This document shows, piece by piece, positions 11,260 to 22,959 of a stretch of 64,000 nt of DNA. This stretch comes from Ceratotherium simum simum. Taxonomy: Eukaryota; Chordata; Mammalia; Perissodactyla; Rhinocerotidae. The stretch lies in contig NW_004454179.1 of assembly GCF_000283155.1 (NCBI RefSeq), positions 10,256,661 through 10,320,660 of the forward strand, read 5' to 3'. Position 1 is the first letter of the stretch. Every line of letters begins with the position of its first letter. The translations under genes and the position numbers were made by a program. The notes under the pieces were generated by a model, which saw nothing but the letters and a program-made list of their open reading frames with translations, was not told the origin of the DNA and searched no databases.

Positions 11260-12145
11260 TCCAGCCGCCTTGTTGGGATCTCAGTCTCCAGCCCGGCGTC
11301 CTGGGGGCGCCAGAGCATAGGGGCTCGAGGAGGGGGCGCTTCCACATTTGTCGGCACAGAGACCTCATCAGACCGGAGGGGAGACCCTCCCTAGCACCCT
11401 TGCTCCTTCCTTTCCCCTCTGGTCTGCATTTCCACTTTTCATCCCTCTCTGCTTCTCTTCTGCACCGCCCCGGCTCCCTCCCCTGCTTCTTTCTCCTCTT
11501 CTTTCCTTTCCTCCTCCGCACCCTCCGGCCTGGGCAGTCAAGTGCCAGGCCTGGCCCCTAGAGCGAGTGGATCGGCGCCGTGCCTCTCAGTCGCCGCGGG
11601 GAGGCAGTTCGGGAAATGCGCCCTCCGCTGGCGCCGGGTCGCGGTTCTCGCGGCGTTACTTTTTTCTGACAGCTGTGCCTCGGCTCGTGGGCCCGAGCAC
11701 TGGGGATCTGCAACGGGGGAGTTCTCCGAGGCCCTGCTGAAGGGGGTGGGGAGAGGATCCTAGCTTCGGGGACGCTGGTCGGGGTGGGGGTGGGGGGTGG
11801 TTCTGCGCTAAGCGACCGAAGCCCGCCCTCCCGGGGTCCCCGCCTCCCGTCGCGCCAGGGCTGGAAGTCCCAGGAGCCCAACTCGCGCCCAAGAAAGAGC
11901 CGTGCGCCTTTTATCTACCCATCCCCTCCCCACCTCGGATCCAGGATGACACCCCCCACACAAACACCATTCCTTCCAGGGGCAGATACTCCTGTGCGCC
12001 CTGAGCCCTGGAACTTCAACTTGGAGTCCGGTTCTGCGCGCGACCCGGCCTAGAGCCCCCAGCGCGCAGGCTGCGCTCCCCGCCTGGCCTCCCGGGTCTG
12101 CGGCCCTTGTGCTCGAGCCCTGGCCGCTGCGGGGCGCGCTTTCAC
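11260..12145. promoter_or_regulatory. CpG island
   Basis: High G+C with frequent CpG (for example ggcgctggcgccgggtcgcg near 11627). An AGGGGGCGCT core at about 11327-11336 resembles the CTCF core, but the flank fits poorly. No exon could be supported; a pyrimidine-rich stretch follows at 12190-12420. Confidence 0.5.
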
Positions 12146-12429
12146 TGCCGAGCCTCGAAGAGGAGTTTTTGTGGATAAACAAAAGCGTTTGCTCTTTTGG
12201 TTTTCTTTGATTTTTCTTTATTCTTTTGCCCCCTCCTTCTTAATCTCCCTCCTCGCTCTTCTCCAACTTCTCTTTCCCCTCCTCATTTTCCCTTTCTTTT
12301 CGTTCGCTTTTCTGTCTCTGTCTCTGCCTCTCTTCTATCTGTCTTTTTCTGTAGCTCCCTTTTCTATTTTAGCCCTTTCTCTGCCTCTGGGTCCCTGTCT
12401 TTCTTTGGGTTTCCCTTCCCGGGCCCTTC

Positions 12430-13720
12430 GCTGTCCCTGGGTAGGGTTGCGCCGTCTCCCCGCATCATTTTTCCCGACTCCGCCGCCTCTTTCTCACTTT
12501 TTCGTTCTTCCGGCGGCCCCAGTCTGGCGGGCTGGAGTCCGGCTCCCCCGCCGCCGCTGCCGCCGTGGTGATTTATTCGCCTCACCCGGCGGAATCAGGC
12601 GCTGAACCGAGCCCCGGAACGAGGGAACAGATTTCTCCCAGGAAGGATTTTGTGAAGTAAATGATGCTAATTACGGGGTGGGGGACGCGCCGCCGAGGAG
12701 GGGAGGCGCGCCGGGCCAAGCGCGCCGGGTGAGGGGAAAGGCCGGGGCTGTGCCGCGGCCCTCCCAGGCCGCCTCCCCTGAGCCTCTCGCCCGGGCTTTC
12801 GCCTTTCCCTGGGAACTTTCCCGTCTGAGTTAACTATTAACCGCTGTCGAGAGGCAATTTTCTTCGGAATTTCAGCGATTTCCTTTGCGCAGTGGAGGCA
12901 GATTAACATGCAAATGGTAAGATGCTCGGCTTGAGTCTGCGCGCGGCCGAAGATGCCTCTGCCCCTCCAAACAGTGCCCTTCGCGAAGGCGGAAAACTAC
13001 AGCCCCGGCCCTCCCCCCGCCCCTCTTGTGCCAGCGCAGGAAGCCGTGACCAAGCCAGTGCCCGGCCGGTGCCCGGAGTTAAGGTGGAAAAAGCCGAGCG
13101 TTCGTGCTTGGGGCAGGGTTGGGGGGGGCTTCACCTGGGCAAGCCCGGGGGACCTCAGACTCGCGGCCTAGCACGGCCACCCGAGGAGCGCGCGATCAAC
13201 ACAGCCTGGTCCCTACTAGGAGCCCAGCATATGGGGACGCTCGTGGAGGGGTTGACAAACTCGGGGGAAAGCCTTTTCCAGCCTGCAGAACCCCCAGACA
13301 GTCCCTCACTTCCTCCCCGTTCGCCACTGCCGTGCAACCCAACACACACGCACACACACCCTGCTCTGGCTTGTGACCGCTGCCAACTGTGTCAAACTTG
13401 AGCCGCTGGGCACAAACTCCTCGCCTTTTCCTCTTTTCCTCTCTTGCCCGGCCCGCTTTTCCTGGAGCAGAACAGGAAGGGGGTGGGGGCGGTCCTCGGC
13501 GTCTGGACCTAGAAGAGGACAGTTTTCGAAAGTCCGGGCCTCGTCTCACTGGGACATTAGCCCCTGGCCTCCTGCCAGGCCGCCGGACACCCAACGTGTT
13601 CCAGGGTGAAAGGCGCTGGCGGTTGCAGCGGCGAGGCTTAGCCGACAGCCCCGCCGCTTGCCCGGGCCGGGCCATCCCAGAGTGCCTGGGTCCCACTGTT
13701 GCGTCGGACCGCGCTGGGCT
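12430..13720. promoter_or_regulatory. CpG island with an embedded AT-rich element (12825-12925)
   Basis: CpG-rich on both sides of a short AT-rich core. The core contains GTTAACTATTAAC (12829-12841), close to the HNF1 palindrome, and the octamer ATGCAAAT (12908-12915). Both are listed separately as findings. No splice-supported exon was found. Confidence 0.5.
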
Positions 13721-13914
13721 TGGAGCCCCGGTTCAGGGCTGCCAGCCCCTTGCCGAGCCGTCCTCTCTGCGCTCTGAGTGTTTCTAGCCCTGTTCCCCCC
13801 AGCGCTTGTCCCGGGTTAGCTCTCTCCCCGCCCGCCTCGCAGGCTCAGTCTCTAGTAGGGCTGCCTCTCTCTCTCCCAGTCTCTCTGTCTCTGTCTCTCT
13901 TGTTTGTTTCAACG

Positions 13915-14115
13915 CGCGGACACTGATTGCGCCTTATGAAGTTCTAACTGGTTTTGTGTCAGGAAGATCTTTCTCGCTGCTACCCAGCCTGGCGTGACGG
14001 ATTAAACATCAACTAGTTAAATAAAAATTAATATCAACTGCCTCCTAACTTCTAATGTCATGTTGTTTATAACTAATGAACTGATTAGGGGATAAACACA
14101 TCACGGAGACATTCG
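13915..14115. promoter_or_regulatory. AT-rich homeodomain-site block, possible enhancer
   Basis: A non-repetitive segment rich in TAAT/ATTA cores (actagttaaataaaaattaatatcaac near 14011-14037 and aactaatgaactgattagg near 14071) lying between GC-rich and C/T-rich DNA. Conservation not tested. Confidence 0.35.
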
Positions 14116-14949
14116 GCTCTCCTGCCTGGGCCCTGCTGCTGCCGGTGCCCACTCCCTAGCACAGCCTGACGGCTGCCAGGCCAGGAGGAGGGCCGGGGCT
14201 GGAGGGGCTTCGAGCTCCCTGGGGCTTGCTCCTCTGCCTGCCTTGGTCTTTTTTCCTCTCCTTTCCTTCTTCTGTACATTTCCTTTTCTCAGTCTCTCCC
14301 CTCTTTCTTTTCTTTTCTTTCCTTCTTTCTTCTGTCTTCCTTTCCTTCTTCTGTCCTCCTCTTCTGTCCTTTGCTTCTCTGCAAAGAACAGTCCATCAGA
14401 CTGTCCCTGGTTGTGTTTGTCTGTCCCTCTCTCTTGATCTCTGCTAGTCTGCTCCCCAAACCCCCCTTTCTCTATGGGAGCCTCTACCTCTCTCTTCCTG
14501 CTTCTCCCCTGTCATTTGAATTCATTCCTCCCCCAGCGCAGAGTGTGATGACTAAAAGCATCCTTGTGACTGGGTTTCCACCCTGCTACAAAGCAGGAGG
14601 CTGCAACCTCTTTCTCAGCAGCTTCTGAAAGACTGACACGCCCTCCCCAGCGATTTAGGGGAAAGGGAGGGAGCTAGAATAAATGGGGTTGTTTTTTCTA
14701 TTTCTCCTCTATTTAATCTAGAAGGGAAGGGAGAAAATAAAAGTGATTTTTAAAACTTTCACCTTTCCTCTTGTCCCAGAAGCAATTAATACAGGTTCAA
14801 GTGCTAAATTATTTTCAAGGAAAGAAAAACTGCTCGAGTGTCCTTCCTCCAGGGGCTTTAGAGCCCTCTCCATACACACACAGACACCACACCAGCCAGG
14901 CCCAGCCTGTCCTGAGCAGCCTCCTTCAGGGCCCTTTTCCTAAAGATAC

Positions 14950-15215
14950 TTAAGCAAAATCACAATTGTCATCATGACACCATAAGGCAGGAAAGCAAGT
15001 AATCACAGACCTGGCCCCGGTGATTTTTTTTTCCTAAGAAGCCACAACATTTAAACTTGGTTTGCCCTGGACCGCAGGGTCTGACAAGACAATAACAACA
15101 GAAAAAGCTTTTAAAACCAATTTAGCACACGTGAAAATGTAATTCTAATGAAGAATCAATAGGCTGGTGGATCATTTTTCCCGGGACTCCTTGGAGAACC
15201 TGAGAGAGACTTTCA
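14950..15215. promoter_or_regulatory. AT-rich unique block, possible enhancer
   Basis: Non-repetitive sequence with acacgtgaaaatgtaattctaatg (15127-15150), aatcaatagg and tcaatcaatgggg (15212-15224), consistent with homeodomain/PBX-type sites. Conservation not tested. Confidence 0.3.
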
Positions 15216-15734
15216 ATCAATGGGGCGGGCAATGAGCAAAAGGGCCCGAGAGACAGTGTAGGACCGGGGTGAGGGCTGGGGGACAAAGAGAAACAGAGCC
15301 TGAGGGAGGAGGCTGGAGGTAGGCTAAGGTACAGAGCTGGGCCCTTTGACTGGCATCACTTCGCAGGCTTCCAGAGTCCCTAAGGCTCCAAGAGTATCAG
15401 AGCCAAGAGCTAAGAAAGCTCCTTCCTCCTCTTGATCCCTCTGGTATGCGACAGGCTGCTTAGCACAATGGCCTCAGCTGCCTTCCCCTGGGCCTAGGCC
15501 CCAGCCCTGGCATTGCCCCAACCCTGGGCCCTGTGTTCAGGTAACTGTGACGAGCTGGCTCAGGAGCAGGCAGGGACACTGAGCTGAGTATGTGTGTCCC
15601 CAGTTCAAAACACCTTGTTCCCCAGTGGGTGCCTCCCTGCTATCTGTGTGTCTGGAACCTGGGGTGTCAGTTCCTGTCTCTGATAATACAGGTGCAAGAG
15701 CAGCGAATGTGTCTGTGGTCACACTTCACATTTG

Positions 15735-15875
15735 TTTTATAAATTACTTCCACACAAGTTATCTGGTAAGAAACCTGTGAGAAAGGCAAGGATTGTTACC
15801 ACTATTTTAGAGAAGAGGAAACAAAGGCACAAAGAGCTGTGCAGTGAAGGTGTGACTCAGCAGGTCACTGCCCTC
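15735..15875 (-). repeat. probable MIR fragment
   Basis: gttaccactattttagagaagaggaaacaaaggcacaaagag resembles the reverse complement of MIR. One of few repeats in the 11-37 kb region. Confidence 0.45.
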
Positions 15876-16559
15876 CCTCATGTGTGACTGGGTGTGGTTC
15901 TGAGGAGGTGACTATGTGAGTGGGAGGCTATGTGAGTGTGTGTGTAACTAGGGTTTTATTTATGCATATTGCTCTCTCCTCCTTATACTTGGAAATGTTG
16001 CTCTGTGTATAACAAAAAGCATGAAAAATTTTTTTTTGCTTTTAAGTTTTTGTGCTCATAGATTGGAAAATCACGGTTTGATTTAAAAAAATAGAAAAGA
16101 AACTCCCACACAGTCTGATGTTTTAAATCACAAATATTGGTAAGATGATAATTTGGCCATGATGTGCCTGATAGAAATTCACGTTCCTGTAGGAAAATTT
16201 TAAAAATTTAAACTGGGGATCATGAGATAGGTTTTGCCTCTGGGCTCCTGTGCCCCTCCAGTTTCCTGTCCCTAGTTGCACAGTCTTTCTAGAAGAACTT
16301 CAGCTGAAGTGGATGGGACTCCAAGTGAAGAACTTCAATTCCTGACCTAAATGGGCTCAGCGGGCCTCATGGACCTGGGCCCTCCGCCTTGCCTTGGTGC
16401 CCTTCTGCCTGGGGCCTGGTTGTGTGTGTGCAAGAGAGGGGGCCAGTCACAGACCCCTGCTTGCACACTAAGGCTTACCCAGCACTTTTCTTGACAGCCT
16501 CTCACGGTTACTCAGCACTTGTGAGCAAGGCTGTGTCAGAGTGGGAGACCCAGGGCAGG

Positions 16560-16930
16560 CAAGTGGGTGGGGATATAAAGTAGGGTAAATTATTAAGGGG
16601 TACATGGGGGGTAGGAATGGGAGCAGTAGTGCTTAAGAGGTGTGTGAGTGTGTAAGATGTGGGAGTATGAAAGAGTGCATATGAGAAAAGTGGTGTAAGA
16701 GATTTAAGGGAGAATTTGTGACAAAGGTGTGAGGGGTGTAAATTCCAAATTGGGAGGCATGATGAGGGAGAAAGCTGAAGTGAGCCTTTGATCAGGGATG
16801 AAAGTGTGAGTGTGCCTGGAGAGGGTGTGAATCTGAGGGTCCAAGAGACTTGGAGTGAGAGGACTAGAAAATTGTGGAATGGTGTGGCTAAAGCACATGG
16901 TCATGTGAGTGTGGCAGAAGCTTGAGAGGG
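16560..16930. repeat. C-poor, G-rich degenerate tandem region
   Basis: Variants of gtgtgagtgtgtaag/gtgggag units with very little C on the + strand, upstream of the distal first-exon candidate. No regular period could be fixed by eye. Confidence 0.4.
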
Positions 16931-17143
16931 ATCTGGTCATTCTCCCTTACCCCCACCATCTCCTTAAGGACAAGGAAGCCAGGAATTTTTCCGTTTCCTC
17001 TAAGTTTAAAAAGAAACAGAAAAAAAACGAATCCTGAGCAGGAGAGCTTGTGAGGGATTTAGTGAGCAGTGCCACAATGTATTGGTGACAGGGACCTCCA
17101 GGAAGCAACTATGCGGCCAGAGAAAGTTGGGGTACGTCTATAA

Positions 17144-17900
17144 TGGATCTTGGAAACTGAGGCCGAGACCCAAGACCCGCGGGTGTGTGGCAGGCTGTGG
17201 AGCCTGATGGTCGAGAACGGAGAATGGGGTGGGTGCCGAGATTGGTGGGGAAGGGGAATCGTACAAAGTTGGGAAGGGCAGGAGAGTGAAGACGCCCCTG
17301 TGTGTGAGGCTGTAAGGCTGCCGGGGAGCGTGTGACAGTGAAGAAGAGGGGGTGGGGTGAGAGGGTGTGCCGGCGTCTAGGCTGGGGATTCGGTCTTTGG
17401 GTGCCTCTGGCAGCGCGGGTGCCGGCTTGCCCGCGGCTGGCTCGGGGCCTGGGTGCGTGTGCGCGCGTGTGCGCGGGGCGGAGAGCCTGAGGCTCCTCGG
17501 CGTATGGCTGTGCCTCGGCGTGGCCGGCTGTGTGAGCGCGGGCGGGAGCGGAGCGCACAGCCGAGGCGGCGGGCAGCCTGGGTTATCTGAGCCGCTCGGT
17601 CTTGGGTGGCTGCGCCCAGATCTCGGGGCGGCGGCAGCAAAGGCGAGACGCGCTGTCGGGCCGCGGAGGAGCCGAGAAGCGAGACCCAGGCCCAGACGGT
17701 AGCGGCGGGGAGCAGAGCATGGAACAGCGCGCGGGCCGGGCAGGTAAGAGCGGGAGCGACCAGTCAGCGCCACAGGCAAGGGGCGGTGGCATCTGAGAGG
17801 GATGGGGGCCGCCAAGCCCAGGGCAGACTCCACTTCTCTTTCTTTCTGTGTTTGCCCGGCGGGGCCACTGTAACGGCTGGGTCCTGGGGCTCTGCCGCCT
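17144..17900. promoter_or_regulatory. PAX2: CpG island at the candidate distal PAX2 promoter
   Basis: G+C and CpG rise sharply from about 17400 (gcgcgcgtgtgcgcggggcgg near 17461) and fall after 17900. It encloses the donor at 17744. There is no TATA box, as expected for a CpG promoter. Transcription start unknown. Confidence 0.5.
17400..17743 (+). other. PAX2: candidate distal first exon of PAX2 (alternative promoter)
   Basis: GC- and CpG-rich DNA ends in CAG|GTAAGAG, a near-perfect donor at 17743/17744. The 5' boundary is not determined. Near the 3' end an ATG at 17719 has A at -3 and G at +4. Its eight codons (MEQRAGRA) plus one base run to the donor without a stop. Joined to the acceptor at 28244 the frame continues into PAX2. 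An earlier ATG at 17504 opens an out-of-frame 28-codon ORF ending 17590, which matters only if transcription starts upstream of it. I recall that human annotation also has PAX2 transcripts starting roughly 10 kb upstream of the standard exon 1, which fits. Without RNA data this remains a prediction. Confidence 0.5.
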
Positions 17901-18849
17901 CTCCCCACCACTAAGGCTTCCTGGGCCTTCCCTCCCGGTGTCCTCTAAATCTACTAAAAACTTTCCACCCAGCAAACACGAGTTTTACACTTCTCTTGGT
18001 CTCTTTGCGGAACCTGGCTTTTCCTTTCTGTTGTGCGTTTAGGACTTGATCTTTTCACTTTCCCTCAGTGTATAAATATTTTGCACAACTTCCTCCAAGG
18101 TGGGAGCACTGGGCAGACCTTAGTTTCTAGTGGGAATGGAGTGTGGGTGTGTGTGCATGTGTGCCACTGGAGGGGACATGCTGTGTGCACGTGTGAGGGT
18201 CTTGTGTATTTGCGTATGAACCAAAGTGTAAGCACTGGTGTAGATGTGCCAAACTTGTGTTGAGAGAAGGGTCTGCCTCCAAAATAAACAACTAAAGGGA
18301 GGCATGGGGCAAGGGGAGGGGGGGTGGCAGGCCCCAGGGGACCCAGGTGGGGGTGAAGAATCTGAAGCTGCTTACCCAAAAAACTAAGGGAGTAGAGGGC
18401 TGTTCTCTCCCTTTTTTTCTGTTCCTCCCTTTCTCCTCCAGGCCTGCCAACCCCGCTCAGTCTGCCCACTAGGTATCCTGGTGTACTGCAGGGGCGGTAA
18501 GCCAGCCACCTAAATTTAGTTTTGGATTGGTGGGAAGGGAGGCGGTTGGATCAGGTTTCCAAGAGTTTTCCAAACAATTCCACAGAGGTCAAGGACTAAC
18601 TCCAGACCCTTTTTTGCCTCACTCCTCACCTTCCCCAAATCTCCTCCCTCCCCCCACCAGCTCAGGTTCTAGTTCTTTTCTCCCTCAGCACTGCCCTCCC
18701 TCTAGCTTCTTGGCCGTCCCTGGACTGCTTCCATTCCCCCTTGGGGGCTTTGTCCCTGCTAGGGAACCTGGGCCTCCAGGAGTGTCAATTGTGCCTCCTG
18801 GGCTTTTAGGGCTCTGGGCCACCCCTCCGCACCAGAGGTTTAAGTAGGG

Positions 18850-19010
18850 AGATCAATAGCAAACAGTTGTAATGATCTAATTAATTATGGCAAAATTAAA
18901 AGCGAGTACAAAATCAATCTCTGATGGTGTTGAAGATGGAATTCAATTGAGAGCCCATCTGTGCACCCCCTCGACCGTATAAATATGCAGCCCAAGGACA
19001 GACGTAATGG
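18850..19010. promoter_or_regulatory. homeodomain-site cluster, possible enhancer
   Basis: AT-rich island containing the palindrome TAATTAATTA (18878-18887), which fits a paired-class homeodomain P2 site. Further AAATCAATC and TTCAATTGA motifs follow, and tataaatatgc at 18979. Flanks are GC- or C/T-rich. Confidence 0.4.
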
Positions 19011-19324
19011 CTGGGCCTTCCTGAAACCTCTCTCTCCCTTTCTTCCTCTCCTGCACAGGGCTTCTCCCTCACTCTGAATCTATTTTGCCTTCTTCCGCCT
19101 TCTGCCCCCACCCCTTCTTCCTTCTCTGTCCCCTCTGCTCAGGCTCCTGACACTCCCACTTTTCCATTTTCCCTCTCCCAAGGCAGCTCTCCCCTGCCTT
19201 AAATGCCTGAGGTGCGTGGACCTGGTTCCCAGTCCCGGCAAGTGTCCCAGAAGACGCAGCCAGGCCCCCTCCCCAGTGCCTAGGGAAGGAGAAGGCAGAG
19301 CGGTGGGAGGCATCCTTGAGCGCC

Positions 19325-19925
19325 TATCAGGGCCCTCCTCCCAAGTTTCCTGGCGCTCGGGATATTCCAGAAGGGACCAGGGTGCTTACGCAGGGGTGCT
19401 TGCGCCTACCTGCGCCTGGCCGGGTAGCGGTTCTCCCGGCGCGCGTGGCAGTGGCCGGGAAGACCAACTGCGCACCGCGCTCCCTTCCCCTTCCCTTTCC
19501 CCGCTTTTGCCGGTGCGAGGATCGCACTCTCGCCAGCCGCGGCTTGGGTAAGGGTGGGGAGGAGGTGCGGAGCTGGACAGGAGGCAGGACTGTGTCTCAG
19601 AGTGGGAAACCCCCGTACCCTTCGAGGCGGCCCCACCGAGCCCCGGAGTCTTCCGCCCTCCAAGCCGCCTTCTCTCTCGCTTTCTGTCTCTTTTCACCGC
19701 CCCCTCCCTCTCCTCTGCCCTCATCTCTTCCTTAGACACGTCTAGCCCGGGCACAGCTCCCCGGGGGCCCCGCGCCCCTAGACGGCCCCCGTGCCCCTTT
19801 TGGCCCCATCCAGCTAGTTCAAAATGGCAATGACACGCGGGCGCGAGCGAGCGAGCCTGGCAGACGCTCTGGCGCAACCGCCGCAGCCGGGTTTGCGAAG
19901 GATGCGGGTTTTATTTAGTCTCGCT
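19325..19925. promoter_or_regulatory. CpG island
   Basis: CpG-rich stretch (for example cgcgcgtggcagtggccgg near 19440 and gggcgcgagcgagcgagcc near 19839) without a recognisable exon. Confidence 0.45.
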
Positions 19926-20589
19926 GAGCCTGTTCGGGAGCAGCGAAAACCACCAGGAAAAGGCGGGGGAAGGGGGAAAGGAGTGACAAGCGGTAACTAG
20001 GTCAATTGTGGTCTCTGGCCATCGTCGCCTATACCCCCAGAACCATAAAAATAAGACTTTTACTTGATGTTCTCCCTTTTACTCCGCTGGCCTGTCCCAG
20101 CTGGCTCTCTGGCTCCCTGTCGCTGGTCCCCTGCCTCTCCCTCCGGGGGCCCTGGGCCCACTCCCTGCCCCACACGAAGTTCCCAGGGTTCCTTCTACCC
20201 TCGGAGACCCCCCGCCCCAACTCCCTGGTCCTGACGCCGGGCCCTCAGAGCCTGGGGGAGACACAGCCCCACGCCTCCCCGCCCGCTTTTGCCAGGCCTC
20301 CTCACCCCGTTATTAATTACTGTGTTGACCTGCAGGATTGATTGGCGGCCCCGCTGGAAGCGGCTGCGGAGGCCTTGGCCTCGGAGCAGCCACGGCTGAG
20401 GGCAGAGGGAGGAGGGGGAGGTGCTGGATATGGGCCCTAAGCTCGTATCTCAGCCCCGCCTGGGACACAGCTGTTTGCCTGGACATCCTTCTCCACCCCC
20501 CTCACACACACACCTTTTACACACCCTCACAACACACACTCACACGATCTCCGCACCAAGAGTCGTTCAGTCCCCAAGGAGACACATCA

Positions 20590-20830
20590 GAAATTCTCCT
20601 TAATTGATTTAGAAATTGAAAGAGGCTTCCTCCCTCCATTAGTCAGTTTCTTCAATATATTGGTTAGCCGCGGGTTTAGACCTCACCGCCAGGCCAGACA
20701 TGGTGGAGCCAACTACTGGGAATCGGGCTTTTTTCTGTCCGAGATTTACTTGCATCTTTTTTTTTCCCCCTAGGAACAGTTACAGAAAGTTAAGAAATAA
20801 TCCTGGATGAGGGTAACCCTTGAAGTCTCG
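20590..20830. promoter_or_regulatory. AT-rich block, possible enhancer
   Basis: ttaattgatttagaaattg (20600-20618), ttcaatatattggttag and a T-run, non-repetitive, between CpG-rich segments. A smaller similar block sits at 20309-20345 (gttattaattactgtgttgac). Confidence 0.3.
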
Positions 20831-20899
20831 AACCAAACCACTTTTTCCAGAAAGAGCCCTTGCCCTGGTTCCTAAGGAATTCGGTTGCGCCCTTTTGTT

Positions 20900-21041
20900 T
20901 CAAGTCCAGGGAATGGACGGCTCTGGACCGCGGAGAGCAGAGGCGGAGGCTTGCAGCCACCTCGGGCAGGGGTCTAACCCGACAGTGAAGGCCCTCCCCT
21001 CCCCTCCCCACCGCCATCCCCCGCCTGCCTAAACCATTGCG

Positions 21042-21084
<43 letters not shown>

Positions 21085-22000
21085 ACACGGCCCCCACAGC
21101 CACAACAACACCCCTTGCCCCGACCCCAGGCCACCGGCCCAGGGTCCAGGAACCCAAGCGGGAGTGAGCCCCCGGGACGTCCCGGCTCCAGGCTAGAGTA
21201 GGCGGAGGCGGCAGGAGTAGACAAACCTCGGCCGGTCTTTGCTCGACCCTTTTCCTAGGTTCTCTCTCCGTCTCACAGCCCCTCTCTCCTCCGTTTTCCC
21301 CTCTCCCCTCCGCTCCGGTCCTTTGTCTCCAGCCACTTTGCGATGCCGAGCAGCCTGTCCCCCGCCTGGCCGGCCCTGCTCTTCGCTTCCCTGTTTCGCT
21401 GGCGGGTCTCCCCTGCCTTACCCGCTCCCGGCTCTGGCGCGTTCTCCGCCTGCTCCTCACATCCACACAGCTGCTGGGAGAGGAGGAAGGGAGGGCGGGC
21501 GCGCCGCGGATGGATCCCAGAGTAGATTTGGTGCTTGCTCGCAACTCCGGGAAAACTCAGCCCGCCGGGGTTCTCCCGCCCCTCTCCAACTATTCCTCAG
21601 CGCTGCGGAGCTGCGTGCCCTCGCCTGCGTTTGGCCCCTTCCTTTCCTTGTGCATTGGCTGTGGCTACTTCGCTCCCCTGCTCTGTCCAGCATCTGGAGT
21701 TGCGCTCCTCCTGCCCTGCACTCCGTTCCCTTTGGGCTGCCCCTTGCTACCGCCTGCCCCCTTACTCCGCAGCCCCCTTCGTCGCGGTGGCCGTGGCGGG
21801 TAGCGCTGGGGAGGTCGGGGGCCCGCCGGCAGTGTCTCCCTCCACCACAGCCAGGTCAGGCTGCGGGCTCGGGGGCCTGGCGGAGAAGAGGGTTAATCAT
21901 TACTTCGCCACCGACACCGCCTCACTCGGACTCTCTCACCCTGGGTTGGGGAGGAAGGGAAGGGGCAGTTGGTCGTGTGGGGACCTCGCTTCGCCCAAAC
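20900..22000. promoter_or_regulatory. CpG island
   Basis: Long GC-rich segment with many CpG, interrupted by the GC/AC dinucleotide repeat at 21039-21082. Large ORFs on both strands here reflect absence of stop codons in GC-rich DNA. Confidence 0.45.
21039..21082. repeat. (GC)n(AC)n alternating purine-pyrimidine repeat
   Basis: Six GC units run straight into sixteen AC units without interruption, a 44-bp strictly alternating tract of the type that adopts left-handed Z-DNA under supercoiling. Confidence 0.95.
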
Positions 22001-22659
22001 CAGCCTCTTCAGGCCTTCCAGAGACAGGTGCCTTCTCCGTTCTCTAGGCACCCCTTTCATGTCCGTTTCTTCCCCTCCTTTCTCCCCCCTTTCCACGCCT
22101 CCCCTTGGTCAGGCCTCTGTCCCCACCTTCCCATCTCCGCTCTGGCTGTGGCAGGTTGACTGCAGGTCCTGGGAGGACCAACTTTCTTTGTTCGGAACCG
22201 GACTGGACGGGATTCCCTTCCCAAGTCTCCGCCAATGGGCCAGCTCCTCCCAACGGTTTTGGCAGAGTGGCCCGAAGGGGACCGCGCCAGAGCCACAATT
22301 AACCTGGCTGTTGGGGGGAGGGGAAGGATTTAACTGATCCTCTAGCAGCTGCGCTGGTGCAGTGGGGTGAGGGTTCAGGAAGAAGTGGGAATGGAAGAGT
22401 GGCAGGAAAGACAGAAAGCAGAGTGATAAACAGGTACTGGTGTGGTATAGTCAATGAAAAGAAAAAAAAATCCTGAAAGGGAGGAACATAGGAAGGGAGG
22501 TGGTGAGGACTCCTCTAGTTACCTTTATAGGATAAAAGTTGGATGGAAAACACCACCCTCTGCCCTGCCTAAGCGCCCAGACCCCTCCCTTCCCTCTTTG
22601 TGGAAGATTAAGGGGTCAGAAACTAGGCACTTATTCCTTAGTCTACTATAGAAATGTTT

Positions 22660-22770
22660 GGTTTTCAAAATGCTTTCCTACTGGCTAGCTCCATGGAGTA
22701 GGCAAGACAGGTGTAAATATCCCTATTTTACAGGTGAGAAAACTAAGACTCAAAGAGGCAAAGGGACTGC
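22660..22770 (-). repeat. MIR fragment
   Basis: ccctattttacaggtgagaaaactaagactcaaagaggcaaaggg is the reverse complement of the MIR core. Confidence 0.6.
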
Positions 22771-22959
22771 ATGTGGCGGCTGCCGCTCCTTCCTGTGGGC
22801 TGTGGAGTGAGTGGCCCCTTTAGCTGTGCAGAGGACCATGAGTGTCTAAGGGTGAGGGGGACAGGCTGTGTCCAGGTCTGAGCCCGAAGTACCAGAGCCT
22901 CACTGGGGCTTTTGTGCCCCCCTCCCCCCAGCTTGTTCTCTGTTGGACAGAGCCCTCCA

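Noticed and set aside
11319..11336. CTCF site at an AGGGGGCGCT core
   Set aside because: The core fits but two of the five upstream positions do not; weaker than the site at 25811.
17138..17911. 257-codon minus-strand ORF opposite the distal exon
   Set aside because: Pro/Arg/Ala-rich shadow of a CpG island, with no initiation or domain evidence.
21239..22159. 306-codon plus-strand ORF
   Set aside because: Pro/Ser/Leu-rich translation of GC-rich CpG island DNA with equally long ORFs in other frames; no recognisable protein.
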